Assembly: GCA_016800925.1 (NCBI GenBank)
Contig: JABCPU010000084.1
Span: 1 to 64,000, forward strand
Source of the DNA: Suillus spraguei
Lineage: Eukaryota; Basidiomycota; Agaricomycetes; Boletales; Suillaceae
Direction of reading: 5' to 3'
Length of the DNA: 64,000 bases
Part shown: positions 10,946-24,700 of the stretch, piece after piece
Layout of the letters: each line of letters starts with the position of its first letter
Numbering within the stretch: position 1 is the first letter of the stretch
Made by a program: the position numbers and the translations under genes
Notes under the pieces: generated by a model
Seen by the model: only the letters and a program-made list of their open reading frames with translations
What the model was told of the DNA's origin: nothing
The model's database searches: none

Positions 10946-13900
10946 ATGCATGCCTTGAGACACGACATACTTCCCCCTAGTGGTGTTGAGTTCGCGGCGA
11001 CACTCAAACTCACGCCCTCAACTATCACTGGATCTTCTAGCCAAGAAAAGTTACCTCGCGTTCTTACCAATGTCGTCGTCTCAAGATCCAACCTTTTGCG
11101 CATTTTCGAAGTATGGGAGCAAGCTCCACAAATCTCAACTTATATTGAAGATGAACGAGAGAGAAGGGCTCATGTACGAAAAGGAACTGAGGCTGTGGAG
11201 GGCGAAGTAGAGATGGACGAGGGTGGAGAAGGGTGGGTTAATATGGGGTCTGTAAAGGTGAATTCCTAGTCTGAGTTTAGGGAGGGTAGCTTAGTTGCGT
11301 TACAGGCTACTGCAAAGAAAGATCCTTCAATGGTGTCACGCTTTCACTTTGTGCGAGAGCACACACTGCATGGCACTGTCACTGGCATGGAGAGCGTGCG
11401 TATCATGTCAACTTACGAGGACCAATTAGATCGTCTATTAGTGTCTTTCAAGGATGCCAAGGTACGATGGCACATATTTTACGTCTCATGGTGATTCTTG
11501 ATCGTGATTACAGATAGCTCTCCTTGAGTGGTCGGACGCTGCACACGATCTTGTCACCGTTTCGATCCATACGTATGAGCGAGCGCCCCAAATGGTCAGT
11601 GTTTATCCTTGTCGGTGCACGTAGATGATGTGACCAGTTTGCAGGTCTCATTGGACAGTCCTCTCTTCAAATCAGAATTGCGTGCAGACCCCTTGTCCCG
11701 ATGTGCAGCACTTTCTCTTCCAAAGGATGCATTCGCCATTCTTCCGTTCTTTCAGACCCAAGCGGAACTTGACACAATGGAGCAGGAGCAAAATCATGCA
11801 AGGTATGCATTTTTCTAAATTCTTCCCATTCTGGCTTGAGAAAAATTCGAACGACCAACAGAGACGTGCCGTACTCTCCGAGTTTCGTGTTAGACCTCGT
11901 CAGCGATGTCGACGAGCGTATTCGGAACGTCATAGACTTTGTTTTCCTCCCGGGATACAACAACCCGACAATCGCAGTGCTTTGCCAATCTGAGCAGACG
12001 TGGGCTGGGTATGTGGCACGATTCGCTTCAGTTTTCACACAATGAAACGTTCCATACAGTCGTCTCAAGGAGTTCCGTGATACGGCTCGGCTCTACATCT
12101 TTACCTTGGATCTCATGAGTCGCAATTATCCTATTATCACGGCTGTCGACGGTCTCCCTTACGACAGCATGTCTCTCCTTCCCTGCGCAACTTCACTTGG
12201 AGGTGTCATCGTCCTCACAAGTAATTCCGTCATATATGTCGATCAAGCAGCCCGCCGTGTGGCCCTTCCTGTGAATGGCTGGGCCGCACGCGTTAGCGAT
12301 ATGCCAATGCCCCCGGCAGACAAAGACCTTGGCCTGTATCTCGAAGGTAGTCGGCTCGTGTTTGTCGACGAAAAGACTTTCTTTGTCATTCGAAAAGATG
12401 GCATGATACACCCCATTGAGATTATCCTTGATGGGAGGACTGTATCCAAATTAGTGTTATTACCCGTTATTGCTCAGACAACCATACCAGCTGTCGCCAA
12501 ACCACTGAATGACGACCTGCTTTTTGTGGGAAGCATGGTTGGACCGTCGGTATTGATGAAGACGGCTAGAGAAGAGGTACCTCTCGAGCTTCCTGCGGAG
12601 CAAACTGGTGCTGCTACCACTATCAACTTTTCTGATAGCATGGATTTAGACGATGATGATGGTTAGTTGCATTACTACACTGCTTCAAAACTTGTACTAA
12701 TAGGTCACAGATCTATATGGCGATTCACAGGCTATCACACAGGCCACTGTTGGAGCAACATCTGGAACCAGTACTATGACAAAAACTCGTTCCATCATTC
12801 ACCTTTCATTGTGCGATTCGTTACCTGCATACGGTCCAATCGCTGATATGACATTTTCTCTTGCTAAGAATGGAGTACGTATATGACATTTGATAGATGG
12901 AACTCTGCTTAATTCTTCCAGGAACGGTTTGTCCCAGAACTTGTTGCTGCTACGGGAGCAGGTCATCTAGGCGGATTCACCCTTTTTCAGGTGAGTTGAT
13001 GTGATATCACAGAATGTCAATTAACTCACAACAAAGCACAGCGCGACCTTCCGACGCGCACGAAACGGAAACTGCACGTACTTGGAGGGGCACGAGGAAT
13101 CTGGTCTCTTCCCGTTCGCCAGTCCCAACGTGTCAATGGTCTCTCTTATGAGAAAGCCACGGGCCCATTTTCAACTGAAATTGACACGATAATAATTAGC
13201 ACAGACGCTAATCCTACGCCAGGTGTTTCACGGGTAGATTTATTTTTTTTGGTATGTTTTATTCGCTAAGCCCTTACAGATAGCAACCCGAACCGCAAAA
13301 ACCGATGTCGCTATTCCGACTCGCATACCTGGGACAACTATAAGCGCAGCCCCATTCTTCCAGCGCACCACTATATTGCATGTCATGACGAATAGTATTC
13401 GTGTGCTGGAGCCCGGTACGATATTCCTATAGACTTATTGCGTGCTGACTAACGAAGCGGAATAAAGACGGTAATGAAAGACAAGTTATTAAAGATATGG
13501 ACGGTAGTTTGCCTCGGGCAAAAATTAAATCATGCAGTATCTGTGATCCTTTCGTGCTTATCCTGCGAGAAGATGAGTCTATCGGTCTTTTCATTGGTGA
13601 AACGGAGCGAGGAAAGATCCGACGCAAAGATATGTCTCCAATGGGCGACAAGGTATCTCTGGTTTCGTTCACCCTATTCTAAACGATTTATCACTTCGAT
13701 ATAGACATCTCGATATCTTGCGGGTTGTTTCTTCACGGATACTATCGGTCTCTTCGACATAGAGGCGACCGAAACCACCCCTGCAGCACACGCAGATAAG
13801 AATACATCTACGCTGCAGGCGGCTGTAACAGCTGGTAACAGAAGTCAGTGGCTCGTTCTCGTGCGACCGCAGGGCGTCATGGAGGTTGGCCCCATATTGA

Positions 13901-16353
13901 TTCTTTGGGACGAAGCTAGCTAATATCGGTTTCTATAGATCTGGTCACTACCAAAGTTGACTCTTGTGTTCTCAACCACTGCTATCTCTACGTTGGAGAA
14001 TATATTGGTGGACTCCCGCGCTCCTGCTGCTTTGTCTTTACCACAAGACCCCCCAGAAAGCCTCAGGATCTTGATATCGATCAAATTCTTGTTGCACCCC
14101 TAGGCGAAACGTCTTTGGTTCCTCATCTGTTTGTAAGTAATTTAACAGTCCTGTGGTTTGTCTATTAATATTCGCGATAGGTTTTCTCGCGTTCAGGAAA
14201 CATGGCCATTTATGAAGCCTTACCGGCGCCTGTTCCCACCGAACAGGCAGATCCTCCTCTACCTAACCCACGGACTGCATTTTTGAAAGTCAAGTTCCAC
14301 AAAGTCGTGTCCAAAACCTTCGAAATCCAAAGAATCGAGGAAACCGAGAAAACTGTACTTGCAGAGCATAAGAGAATATCACGGACATTTGTTCCATTCG
14401 TGACTTCCCCAAATGTGGAGTGTACACTTGCCGGCGTTTTCTTCACGGGTGATAGGCCATGTTGGATCATAGCCACTGATAAGGGTGGATTAAGGGTGAT
14501 ACCCTCGGGGCATACTGTCGTTCACGCATTCACTGCGTGTTCACTTTGGGAGTCCAAGGGAGATTTCCTCCTATATTCTGACGAGGTTTGTGTGTTGTAC
14601 GCTGAAAATTCAAGACACTCACTCGTTCATACACTCAGGGTCCCACTCTCCTTGAATGGGCTCCAGAAGTTCAACTTGACAGCTGTCTACCGTACCGCAG
14701 CGTTCCTCGATCTCGCGCATACTCTAACATTGTATTCGAACAATCGGGCTCATTGATAGTCGCCGCTTCCTCATTACAGGCCCGTTTTGCTTCCTATGAT
14801 GAAGATGGTAGCATTGTTTGGGAGCCTGATGGTTTGTGTCCCGGTCTCATGCCCGAGCTATCTTTATCTGACAATCATTCAGGGAATGGTATTTCCTTCC
14901 CTTATGCCGACTGCTCGACGCTTGAGTTGATTTCGCCGGAACATTGGGTTACAATGGATGGGTGCGTTTAATCTTGATCACAACCGACAGCAGTATTAAT
15001 ATGTTTGCTAGTTACGAATTTGCGTCCAATGAATCTGTCAACACCCTAACTTGTGTTTGCCTTGAAACAACGAGCACGGAAAGTGGCAGTAAGGATTTCA
15101 TCGCTGTGGGAACAACAATTAATCGAGGAGAGGATTTGGCTGTAAAGGGAGCGGTATGTTTTGTCGTCACCATCTCTTCTGCCAATTTATTCATGAAACC
15201 AGACTTACATTTTCGAGGCTGTTGAAGTTGTTTCCGATCCTAATTGGACACCGAAAAGATGGTACAAATTGAAGCTGCGAGTAAAGGATGATGCGAAAGG
15301 CCCCGTAACCGCTGTGTGCGGCATAAATGGTTATCTTGTGTCGTCTATGGGCCAGAAGGTAAACGAACTGCTCTGTATGCAACGTTGCGTTGATAATCCC
15401 AACAGATTTTCGTCCGCGCTCTTGATCTGGATGAACGCTTGGTTGGCATTGCCTTCCTAGATGTTGGCGTCTACGTTACATCACTGCGCTCAATGAAGAA
15501 TCTTCTCTTGATTGGAGATGCTGTGAAGAGTGTCTGGCTGGTGGCTTTCCAAGTGCGACTTTTGCATCTATTCAATGTTTCTCTTGTAAACAAGCGTTTT
15601 GTAGGAAGACCCATATAAACTCGTCACACTCGCCAAGGATGTGCGAAAGAAGCATGCCACAACCGTGGACTTCTTTTTTGCTGGGGGAGATTTAGCTATT
15701 GCTAGCGAAGACGAAGAGGGGGTCCTAAGGCTATTTGCTTATGACCCTTCCGGTGAGTGACGGTCACGACACCACGAAACTTTAATCTGAAACTTTCGAT
15801 TTTTGATTGAAAGATCCCGAATCTCGAGGAGGTCAGCACTTATTGTGCCATACAGAGTTCCACAGTCATAAAGAGTGCCGCTCGACTATCATGATTGCTC
15901 GGCGCACGAAAGACGAACAACTCATTCCTCAAGCAAAACTGGTGTCTGGTGAGGCTCGCATTCTGTCTGGATTGATGATGCATCTTATTCGATCCTCAGG
16001 ATTTACGGATGGATCCCTATCAACCCTTACACCCGTGGATGAAGCTGTTTTTAAACGACTACAACTTTTACAAGGGCAGTTGACACGAAATGTCCAGCAC
16101 ACTGCTGGATTGAATCCAAAAGCCCATCGGTGAGTTGGTTTGTATTTGCACTGGGCGCCTCATTAATCACTATGTTAGAATTGTGCGAAATGATGCCGTA
16201 TCCAAGCCTTTATCAAAAAGTGTCCTTGACGGCCAACTCCTCAGCGAATTTCAAGTTTTGGGGATAAGTCGCCAGAACGAAATCACACGACAGATTGGCA
16301 CAGAGAGAGCTCTTGTTTTGCATGATTGGTCTTCTCTTATTGTTCCATGGTAG
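10946..16353 (+). CDS. CFT1: Cleavage and polyadenylation specificity factor subunit 1 (CFT1/CPSF160)
   Basis: Twenty-one exons, starting at ATG 10946 (MHALRHDILPP) and ending at TAG 16353 (…VPW), can be read with every internal phase matching: 10946-11257, 11306-11461, 11514-11594, 11645-11802, 11862-12008, 12060-12661, 12711-12874, 12922-12990, 13042-13233, 13280-13415, 13468-13652, 13705-13884, 13939-14132, 14181-14585, 14639-14961, 15012-15153, 15203-15358, 15406-15552, 15605-15752, 15814-16129 and 16179-16353. Total 4388 nt, one short of a multiple of three. The product (about 1460 residues) has the N-terminal NVVVSRSNLLRIFEV, the acidic DLYG region and the C-terminal CPSF_A-type propeller sequence of the scaffold that recognises the poly(A) signal with WDR33 and CPSF30. 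The frame problem is confined to exon 13, where C-run 14049-14054 lacks one base. Confidence 0.92.
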
Positions 16354-16418
16354 TGAGAATTTCAATATCTGCTATTCTAACATGCAATATATCGTGTATA
16401 ATGTTGATCTCCCCTTTA

Positions 16419-18779
16419 TCATGCCATACCGAGCTCTCGTGCCAAGATCTGGAGACCCTATAACGTAGCACTCATCAAAAAAATATAGACCAGCGGAGAA
16501 AGACAGTTTACCAAGTGTTTACTGAAGAAACGTGCGGTTCCAAATGGACCTGCAGCGAACCAAAGTCCCGGATATCCAGAGGGTCGGTATGCCTGATTAA
16601 TTTCTCCCTCCGAGTCAAGGCCCCACACTTCAGGCGGAAGAAGTCGATCAGTGATCTCATTACCAAGAAGGGCTCTTGTGGTCTTTATGATGGGTTCAAT
16701 TCCTGTACTGCAACATGCGTGAGAAAGATCGACAAGAAATTACCAGTCAGACCATACGCTAGGATGATGACATCTGCTGAAAGCTTAGATCCGTCTTTAA
16801 ACGTGATTCCGTCTTTGTTGAAGTGACTGATATCTTGACCTTGCTTTACCTGAGGGCATATCGCAACTGTCAGCTACAGCCCTCGGACAATATATATATA
16901 AGTCATACCCTGACTCTGCCTTCGATTATTAGCTTGCCACAGCCAGTGTCAAGCACTGTGTAGTGTTTGAATGTCACCCGCCTCAGGAACAAATACAGAC
17001 GCACTAGATCCTGATCCACGGCGGTCGAACAAAAATCCATCCACCCCAACCTCGCCACTACCGGGGGAAGTTTCCCAAGTTAAGTTGAATCCAGCCTTGC
17101 GCAAATCATCGTGGAGTTCCTTATCCAACATCTTCATGTGCTGAATCCCACCTGATTTTACCAGTTGCAAGGAGAAAGCTATAGGCATTGAATTGCTACG
17201 GAAATCCAATTCCTCGATAGGGGTGCCGTCAGGGTAAGTCTGCTTAAAACGAGTTTGCTCCATGGCAGTAGAGGATGCAACGCACGTAGCGCTTCTTTGG
17301 ACCAACGTTACCTTTTTTCTTATTATGAAACTGTGACTTCAGTGTATTTCAATCCACACACGCACCTCAGCGGCACCATGTGCTACAAAATCCTGGCATA
17401 TATCCCCACTAGCATTGCCCTGCCGGTCTCGTGAGTACGCATGCAAATATAAAGTGCACAGATATGACTTACCGCACCCACAACGACGACACGTTGGCCT
17501 CGGAACTGCTCTGCGTCTTTATAGAAGTCGGAATGATACAAGGCTCCTTGGAATCCATCCATTCCGTCCCAGGTAGGAATGTGAGGGTTCCCGCTTCCTG
17601 TGGCAAGGACCAGATGCTTTGGATTGAGGGTTACTTTCTGGTCTCCGTGCTGCACTTCTATAGTCCATTTTGCAGATAATGAGTCGTATATCGGAGTTGA
17701 AGTGATGGTGCTGGAGAGCCAGATACACAATTCCTGATTAACAGCGTATGACTCCAGGAAATCGGCAAGTTTCCCCTTGGGAATGTACTTCGGAAAGTTT
17801 GTCCTAACATTATTGAGACATACAACACATTCGGACTATGGAAAGCACATACGGATAGGGACTGTAAAGCACTGTGTATTCATTAGCACCAAGCCCGTGA
17901 AAAGATAACAAGACATACTGGAACTTTGACGCGCGGGAGTATGCAGCGTAAGGTTTGGGTACCTGTGGTTCACATTATTTAATGACGAAGAAAATCTACT
18001 ATCGTTTGCGCATACCGTTGTCGCCAGCAGTCTCCGACACGCGCATCTTTCTCGATTATGAGTGCACGGATCCCCAACATACGCAGCCGCGCTGCACACA
18101 TTAGGCCAGATTGCCCACCACCGACTTTTTATGACTCATCAAGACATGATAATTCATACAAGGAAGAGCACACCAATCAGAACAGTGGGGTCCGCCTCGA
18201 TAGCACGGAATTTTGCGTTGACATTCTCTTCCCAAGTTATTTTTCGATCCTCATATAGGCCGTGTAGGTTTATGCCAAAAGGCTCCTCGTACCCGACGAG
18301 GTCCTGCATATTTGTGAAAAGAGTTAAAGCTTTCCACTTCCCATCGGCATCTTGCGTCAGACGGAAAAAACCTCGTCCGAGTGCAGATGGGTTCGTAATG
18401 CTAAAGGTGAAAGCACCTTGTACTCCTTCAATGCCTTGTGAACCTGGTAATTTGAATGATGAAGGCGCATTGATAGTGTGATCGTCTATCTTGAAATCAC
18501 AAAGACTAGAATGCTCAAGTCGCGACTTTCCATCGACAACCTCCGAGAGAAATCCGCGTATGTTTTCCACACGTGATACTGTTCTGTGATCCCAAGAAAA
18601 ACATAGAAGATCTTAGAGTATTTGTCAATACACTTCACTTACTTGAACAAGCACTGACCTCTGAGCCACCCGTCCGAAAGGAAATGGCTCACAAACGACA
18701 CAATGTCTCCAGTGGACGACGCCACCTCTAGGCTTTTGAGCCAGTCAGTGGATATTGTGTGAAGGTCTTCTGAAGCCAT
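16419..18779 (-). CDS. FAD/NADPH-dependent monooxygenase with N-terminal NTF2-like domain
   Basis: Minus-strand gene of about ten exons with all phases matching. ATG is at 18779; exon 1 ends 18659, exon 2 is 18611-18174, and the last exon ends with TGA at 16419. About 150 N-terminal residues with the WLRDLLCFSWDHRTV block resemble the SnoaL/NTF2-like domain fused to many basidiomycete flavin monooxygenases. Then come the FAD-binding Rossmann motif GGGQSG, the EKDARVGDCWRQRY block, an ATG-type motif (VLATGSG) and a second nucleotide motif GAGNASGDI for NADPH. Family members oxygenate small nitrogen- or sulphur-containing or keto substrates; the substrate here is unknown. A splice donor just upstream of the ATG (about 18830) could indicate a 5' exon. 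The stop lies 65 bp from the CFT1 stop, convergent. Confidence 0.87.
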
Positions 18780-19988
18780 GTCTGTACGCCAGTAGATAGT
18801 GAACAGCCTACGTAAAAGAGTGACATTCTCCCACTTACACCACACGATACGTGACGCCACGACATGAACACTGAGCTCAATCTGCTATTAGTCGTTCCGC
18901 TAGAGCATCCACTTCATTTGTATTTTCCCACCAGCATCAACAGTACCCAAGTGGACAGTGCTAGGTCACTAGGATGCATTTGGCCCTTCGCTGATCTTGA
19001 AGATGAAGTTTAAATGAAGATAAAGCGTTAGTAAACCGAGCTGACTGTACTCAAGGTATACAGAGTAACAAACCGCTGGCAATGAAATTTAGCATTTGAA
19101 TTCTAGTCGAGTTCGAAAGCAAATGGCAATTGAAGTTGTGACGAGTTGTACTCGTGCCGGAAACTTCCGGGTTGCCGCGGTTGCCAAGATTCTCTATCTC
19201 TCTTTGTTTTTTATTACATGCATCTCATCTCTGTAGTGAAGACGCTGCGTCCCTCCAGTGCTGGATGAGGCTTTGCCCTGTGAGTACTGTTCACAATATA
19301 TGTGGTTACCATGATTATCATGACGCACTTTATTATATTATCGTGGACCCGTGGCAATATTCCCTCTGGTGAGACCTTCTGTGCTTCCTTGAAGTGTCTT
19401 GTATCTCATCGTCGCTTCTGCTTAGCGTGTCATCTTTTGTTCGCGGGTTATGTATTACATATTCGATGGGTTTGTTGTTGTGATCACACTTATCAGATGA
19501 CATATCTATCTCGCTCTCGTTGTCTCATTTGGAGAGTGCAGGTTGTCCTTTTTTGCCTTTAAGAGGGTTGATCAGGATTGGACCATTCTAACAGTCTCTA
19601 ACAGCAAAAACGGAAGACGCTGGACGTTTTGAACTAACGATGGTTGACAATAGTCGGAAGGCGGCTGGCAAAGTTCCAATGGAGATTGGCCGCTTCGACG
19701 GTAGATCACTAACAACGCCCGCGTGGGGTTTGCCCGGTGCATTACTCAGAATGGCAAAACATCTTTTGGTAAAAACCAAAAATTCTGGGGTCTGACAAGG
19801 CACAGTCGATGGATTGCCTTGAGGATGGTACGTGATAAATAACAACAGGAAGCAAATATACAAATACTTAAGCAGGTTGTCAGGCATAACACCCTCAGCT
19901 CCTGAGCGTGGGTCTGGGAAAGGCTATGGCATTCAAATAGCCTTTGTATTCTATTCGCATCTCCTCGCAGTATATCGCTGACCTAACA
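18780..19988. other. Intergenic region between divergent genes
   Basis: Contains the upstream regions of the monooxygenase (-) and the P-type ATPase (+). The open frames at 19154-19562 (+) and 19588-19887 (-, hydrophobic N-terminus) have no recognisable family, and I do not call them. Confidence 0.4.
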
Positions 19989-22900
19989 ATGAGCAGATAC
20001 AGTACATTATCAGGTCGCGTAGAAGAGAAACAGACGACCTCCAGAGCCTCGCCAGATCCGGCGGACGCCATTGGTAGCATAGATGCCCATCTTCTGAGTG
20101 TCGACGAAGTATATACCCGGTATGCCAGTGATCCCACAGTTGGTTTGGAGCTTGCTGCAGTTCGTTGCAAGGAGCGTGATGGCAAGAACATCATTAGTCC
20201 TCCACCTACCGTCTACTGGAAGAAAACCTTTGATTACATTTTTGGTGGCTTCAATTTTCTCATGTGGATCTCATTCATCCTGACTATCGTGAGTACCGTT
20301 ATTCACCTCCCATCGTGATTTTTTTAATATGCATATTAGCTCTGCTATGAACCACTCGGGCCTCCTGTACCTTTCACTCTTGGTGTTGCCGTGCTGTTGG
20401 TTCGTGACTTTTAACTCTAGTGTTCGACTTCCCCCATCTCATCAACTACAGATCCTCGTCATCATTTTTTCTGCTGCATTCTATGCGTTGGTCGATTGGA
20501 ATGCGAGCAGAATCATGAAGTCAATAAAATCTTTAATTGCACATGAGGCTGCGGTCATTAGGGACGGAAGCCAGCAAATAATCAAAACCCCTGACATTGT
20601 AGTTGGTGATGTTACCGTGCTCAATGCTGGCGATCGTGTCCCGGCCGACATGCGTGTCGTGCAGGCATCGTCCGACCTTCGCTTTGATCGCTCTCTCCTG
20701 ACGGGTGAAAGGTCTGTTACTTGTCCTACGTGCTTGAATTTGGCTGAAGCCTAATTGCAGCGAAATGGTACCAGGAGCTGTCGATGCAACATCCGACAAT
20801 GCTCTAGAGACTCGTAACCTCGCACTGGCTTCCACTTTTGTCGTACAAGGGACTTGCCATGGAGTCGTGTTCGCCACGGGAGATAGGACTGTCATGGGCC
20901 GCCTTGTCAAGATGTCGGGAGAAACAAAGTTCAAGCTTACTACTATCCAAAGAGAATTGTGGTTTTTCACTAAAATCGTTTCATATATCGCGCTCTTTTT
21001 CTTTTGCTTGTCGATTCTTCTATACGGCGTTTGGTTACGAACATCATACCCTGGGTATGACACCCTGTCTTCCGCCATCGTAAATTCAATCGCCTGCTTG
21101 ACTGCTTTCGTTCCCCAAGTAGGTGATCAACAGTGAAAGTTTATATTCCCTTCTTAGTTGACATCTTGCAGGGTCTCCCGATTTGTGTGGCACTCTCATT
21201 GACTGTTGTTGCCCGTCGTATGGCTAAACGTCAGGTGTTGGTCAAGAATCTGGGGATTATCGAAACGTTAGGATGCATGTCTGTGTTATGTTCCGACAAG
21301 ACAGGCACGTTGACTGCTGGAAGGATGGTAAGATGAACCATGGATCTGCTCTTGTTACCAGCTTGCTGATGGACCCACAGATGGTAGAAAATATTGCCTT
21401 CCTGGATGACGTATTTGGTGTCGAGGAAATTAATGAGAGGGTTATGAAGGTCTCAAACCCTGAAGTATTTTCTGCGTTTAAGGCGCTCCATCAGATCGCA
21501 AGGCTTTGCAACGGCGCGAAATTTGACGCGACGACGAACGACCTTCCTGTACAGGATCGTATGATCAAGGGCGATCCAACTGATACTGCTCTTTTGCGTT
21601 TCTCCGAGGCCCTTTCAATACCGGTGCTTGGTGTGGATGCCAGTACTCTTCAGCAAGGCTATGTGAAGACGTTTGAGATCCCTTTCAACTCCCGCAATAA
21701 ATGGATGCTTTCTGTGGTCTCCAAGGTCAACACTGCTGAAAAGAACGTAGAATTGACATGGATGTTCGTCAAGGGAGCTCCTGAGGTTTTATTCCCTTCC
21801 TGTGGCAGTGTGCTACAGAGTGATGGGACGGTCGTTCCATTAACAAGTAGGGCAAGGCAGACGTTCGCTACGCTTCAAGAGGACTGGTCAAGTCGAGGCC
21901 AACGAGTACTCGTGCTGTGAGTATGGGCATTTTTAACTTAGCACCCAGCATTTGATATCGTTAATAGATGTAGGAAACCCATAGAAGAAATCAAGACTGG
22001 ACTTCTGCCGAATGACATGGAAGATCTCATGTACACGGAGATATGTGATTTAACCTTGGTTAGTCTAATTGGAATTTGCGATCCTCCTCGCCTGGATGTA
22101 TTACCGTCGGTTACCATCATTCGACAAGCTGGAGTTCGAGTCTTCATGGTCACTGGTGATTTTAAGCTCACTGCTCTAGCTATTGCACGCCAGGTAGTTT
22201 TACTTTATTTTTTTGCCGCCATCAAATCCCTATCAACCCCTTTTTCAGGTCGGTATCATTACCCAGCATGTTGTTGACACCATACAGGACGTCCGAGCTG
22301 CTGCATCTGAGAATGTCTTGCCGAAAGATTATTATCTTATCAAGCCATCTGAAGATGATCTTATCCGCTCTCTGGTACTTACAGGGGAAGATATCGCATC
22401 TCTCACCTCGTCTGATTGGAATGTCGTCGTTGGAGTTTACATGGAGATCGTATTTGCGCGTACTACCCCTGAACAGAAAATGCGAATTGTAGAGGAGATC
22501 AAAGCTCGCGGAGACAATACAGTCGCAGTCACAGGAGATGGTGTCAATGATGCGCCAGCACTCAAAGCCGCTGATATTGGTGTCGCCATGGGTAGTGGCA
22601 GTGATGTGGCCAAGGAAGCTGGTGTGGATCTTCCTGACGGTCTTTTCGATGACACTTATACCATCACTCTCAAGCCGCCTTGATCTTGTTGAAGAATGAC
22701 TTTGCTTCCATCCCTGTCGCGATGGAAATGGGTCGACTGGTCTTTGATAACCTGAAGAAGGTTACATTGTACGTCATGCCTGTAAGTCGCATTTGCAGAC
22801 GCAGTTAATTTCAACGGGTTTGATACTCGTGGTGTTGCAGGCTGGAAGTTATACGCAGTTCATGGCGATCCTCGCAAACGTATTACTAGGCATGCAGGTT

Positions 22901-23761
22901 CCCATGAGCTCGTATCAACAAGTCGCCTATTCCGTCACCAACGATATTGTCATGTCTATCTCATTAATGTACCAGCAGCCGGAGTGGGGTGGGTGCTCAT
23001 GCATTCATGATTTTTCCGGTACTCATCTTCTGTTGTAGACTTGATGCAGCGCAAACCACGCAACGCCAGGACCGATAGGCTTACGGATTGGCGCTTCTTC
23101 TTCCACATCTACTTTGTATGTCTCATGACCTGGGTGAATCAAACATACTCATGTGTGCTTGCCCAGTTCTATGGACTGATGCTGTGGCCCTGCGCGATGG
23201 GGATGTGGTTCTTGTACATGAACCAGCAGGGCCTCGGTTTCTCTAAGGTTATTTTGACTTTCAACCAATGGGAAGATGGCTGGCAAGGTTATACCATCGC
23301 CCAACTAAACCAGTTCGTCAATGTTGGTCAATGCATTTAGTACGTCATCATTCTTTGCTTTCGCGATGCTGATTCTAAGAGTCACTAGCTTTGTAACGAT
23401 GGCCATCGGACAGTGCGGGACTCTTTTAGCGGTTTCCAACCGCCGAGTATCGATACTGGATTCGAATCCTCTATGGGGCCCGCGTCGCAACCTGGTGGTA
23501 CTTGTCGGCATAATAGGCACGATATTGATCTGCGTCGTGAACCTCTATGGAGCTGCCTTCCAGCAGGTGTTTGGCGCAACACCTATCCCTGCGATGTTCT
23601 GGGGTCTTCCATTTACCTTTGCTTTGGGGATCTTGCTCATGGACGAGACTCGCAAGGCTATTGTGAGGAACTACCCCAAGGTACGTTTTGAGTTACACGA
23701 ACATACTGGAACTTAAATTCACACTTTTCTTCAGTCTTTTATTGCGTGGCTGGCATGGTAA
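19989..23761 (+). CDS. P-type cation-transporting ATPase (type II, Na/K-ATPase-like)
   Basis: Thirteen exons, all phases matching, give 1047 residues: 19989-20288, 20340-20399, 20452-20711, 20761-21118, 21172-21327, 21381-21916, 21968-22193, 22249-22621, 22675-22781, 22841-22988, 23039-23339, 23389-23680 and 23735-23761. Visible motifs are LTGESE (actuator loop, joined across an intron), CSDKTGTLT (phosphorylated Asp), KGAPE (nucleotide domain), [17 protein letters not shown] (hinge), and several paired hydrophobic helices in the C-terminal third. These define a P2-type ATPase pumping mono- or divalent cations across a membrane. In the fourth membrane helix the usual PEGL reads PQGL. ATG 19989 is preferred to the upstream TTG of the same frame. 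I place it nearest the fungal P2C-like group; the ion is not determined. Confidence 0.9.
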
Positions 23762-23999
23762 ACTCGAAACCTTGTGAAGTTGGATTTTCTTTATTGGTAT
23801 TGCTTGGTGTAAATTATTCAATGCGCAAATGTTACCCACTGCAGCCTCGAAGGTTATGCAGATTGTATTTAGACTAATCACTAATTTAAATGGTCACCTG
23901 TCTACGATGAGTCTCGGCCTCTCCCTTGCATGCCTGACTGGATTATCATATCTCGGCGCAGGACACAATCTATCCATCCAACATCAGATGGACGTATTC

Positions 24000-24700
24000 T
24001 GGGTCATGAAAACTGTTGCATTCATTATCTCTAGAGAAGCTCTCCAGTCTTGGCCCCTGTTCTTGGAAACGCATTCTCGCAGGAACCCCAGACCTTTTCC
24101 TGTTTCGCTACCCTTGCATTTTTGTTCAGTTCTGTGATATGCAGGTCCAACAACATAGGCACAACCTTTGCGTTCCAATCTTCAGCGAGTGGTCATATGT
24201 GAGTTTGCCTTTGCGAGGTCCGATATATGCTCTTGTCAGTGGGATACAACGACGGCCCGGGGGGTAATTTGCGGGTAGGTGTTCTTACGTTATCATAGTG
24301 TGAATTAACTACGCCGGTAGAGATACCATCAACGCCAGCCTTCTGGAAGTGCTCTATATGTGCCTCCAATCTTATCCACTACAGCAGCTGCCAGGTTGCA
24401 TCATGATCGTGCGAGTCGTGCGATTGCCATGGATCTTCTGAACCCCGCGGTGCATTACGCATGCAAATAAAGTGTTTCGTCTCCCACGCCTTGAGCATCA
24501 GGATTCCAGATGGCTGGAACGTTGCACCCGAAGGATAGGTTCTCATTACTGGTCGTCCCTTGGTATTGGTCCCATCCTTTCTTACGGGGACGCTACAATG
24601 ATGGCCTACCTCACCCACGAAAGGGCTCACCCTCGCAAGCCAGAATTCTGTTTATAATGCAAGATATCCGGCTGGCAGTCCTCCTTTAACACACCATTTT
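24000..24700 (-). other. Unrecognised protein-like segments (possible multi-exon gene or relic)
   Basis: Three minus-strand segments read like protein: about 24660-24720 (GVLKEDCQPD…), 24379-24630 (GATFQPSGILMLKAWETKHF followed by a His/Asp-rich stretch), and about 24010-24165 (LAEDWNAKVVPMLLDLHITE and following). Between the second and the third, a frame giving LAAAVVDKIGGTYRALPEGW (about 24320-24375) is offset by one base from its neighbour. I recognise no family. A frameshifted relic or unmodelled introns are both possible. Confidence 0.3.

Noticed and set aside
19588..19887. Minus-strand frame with hydrophobic N-terminus that could be a small secreted protein
   Set aside because: No recognisable family and no other support; it lies in the promoter region of the ATPase gene.
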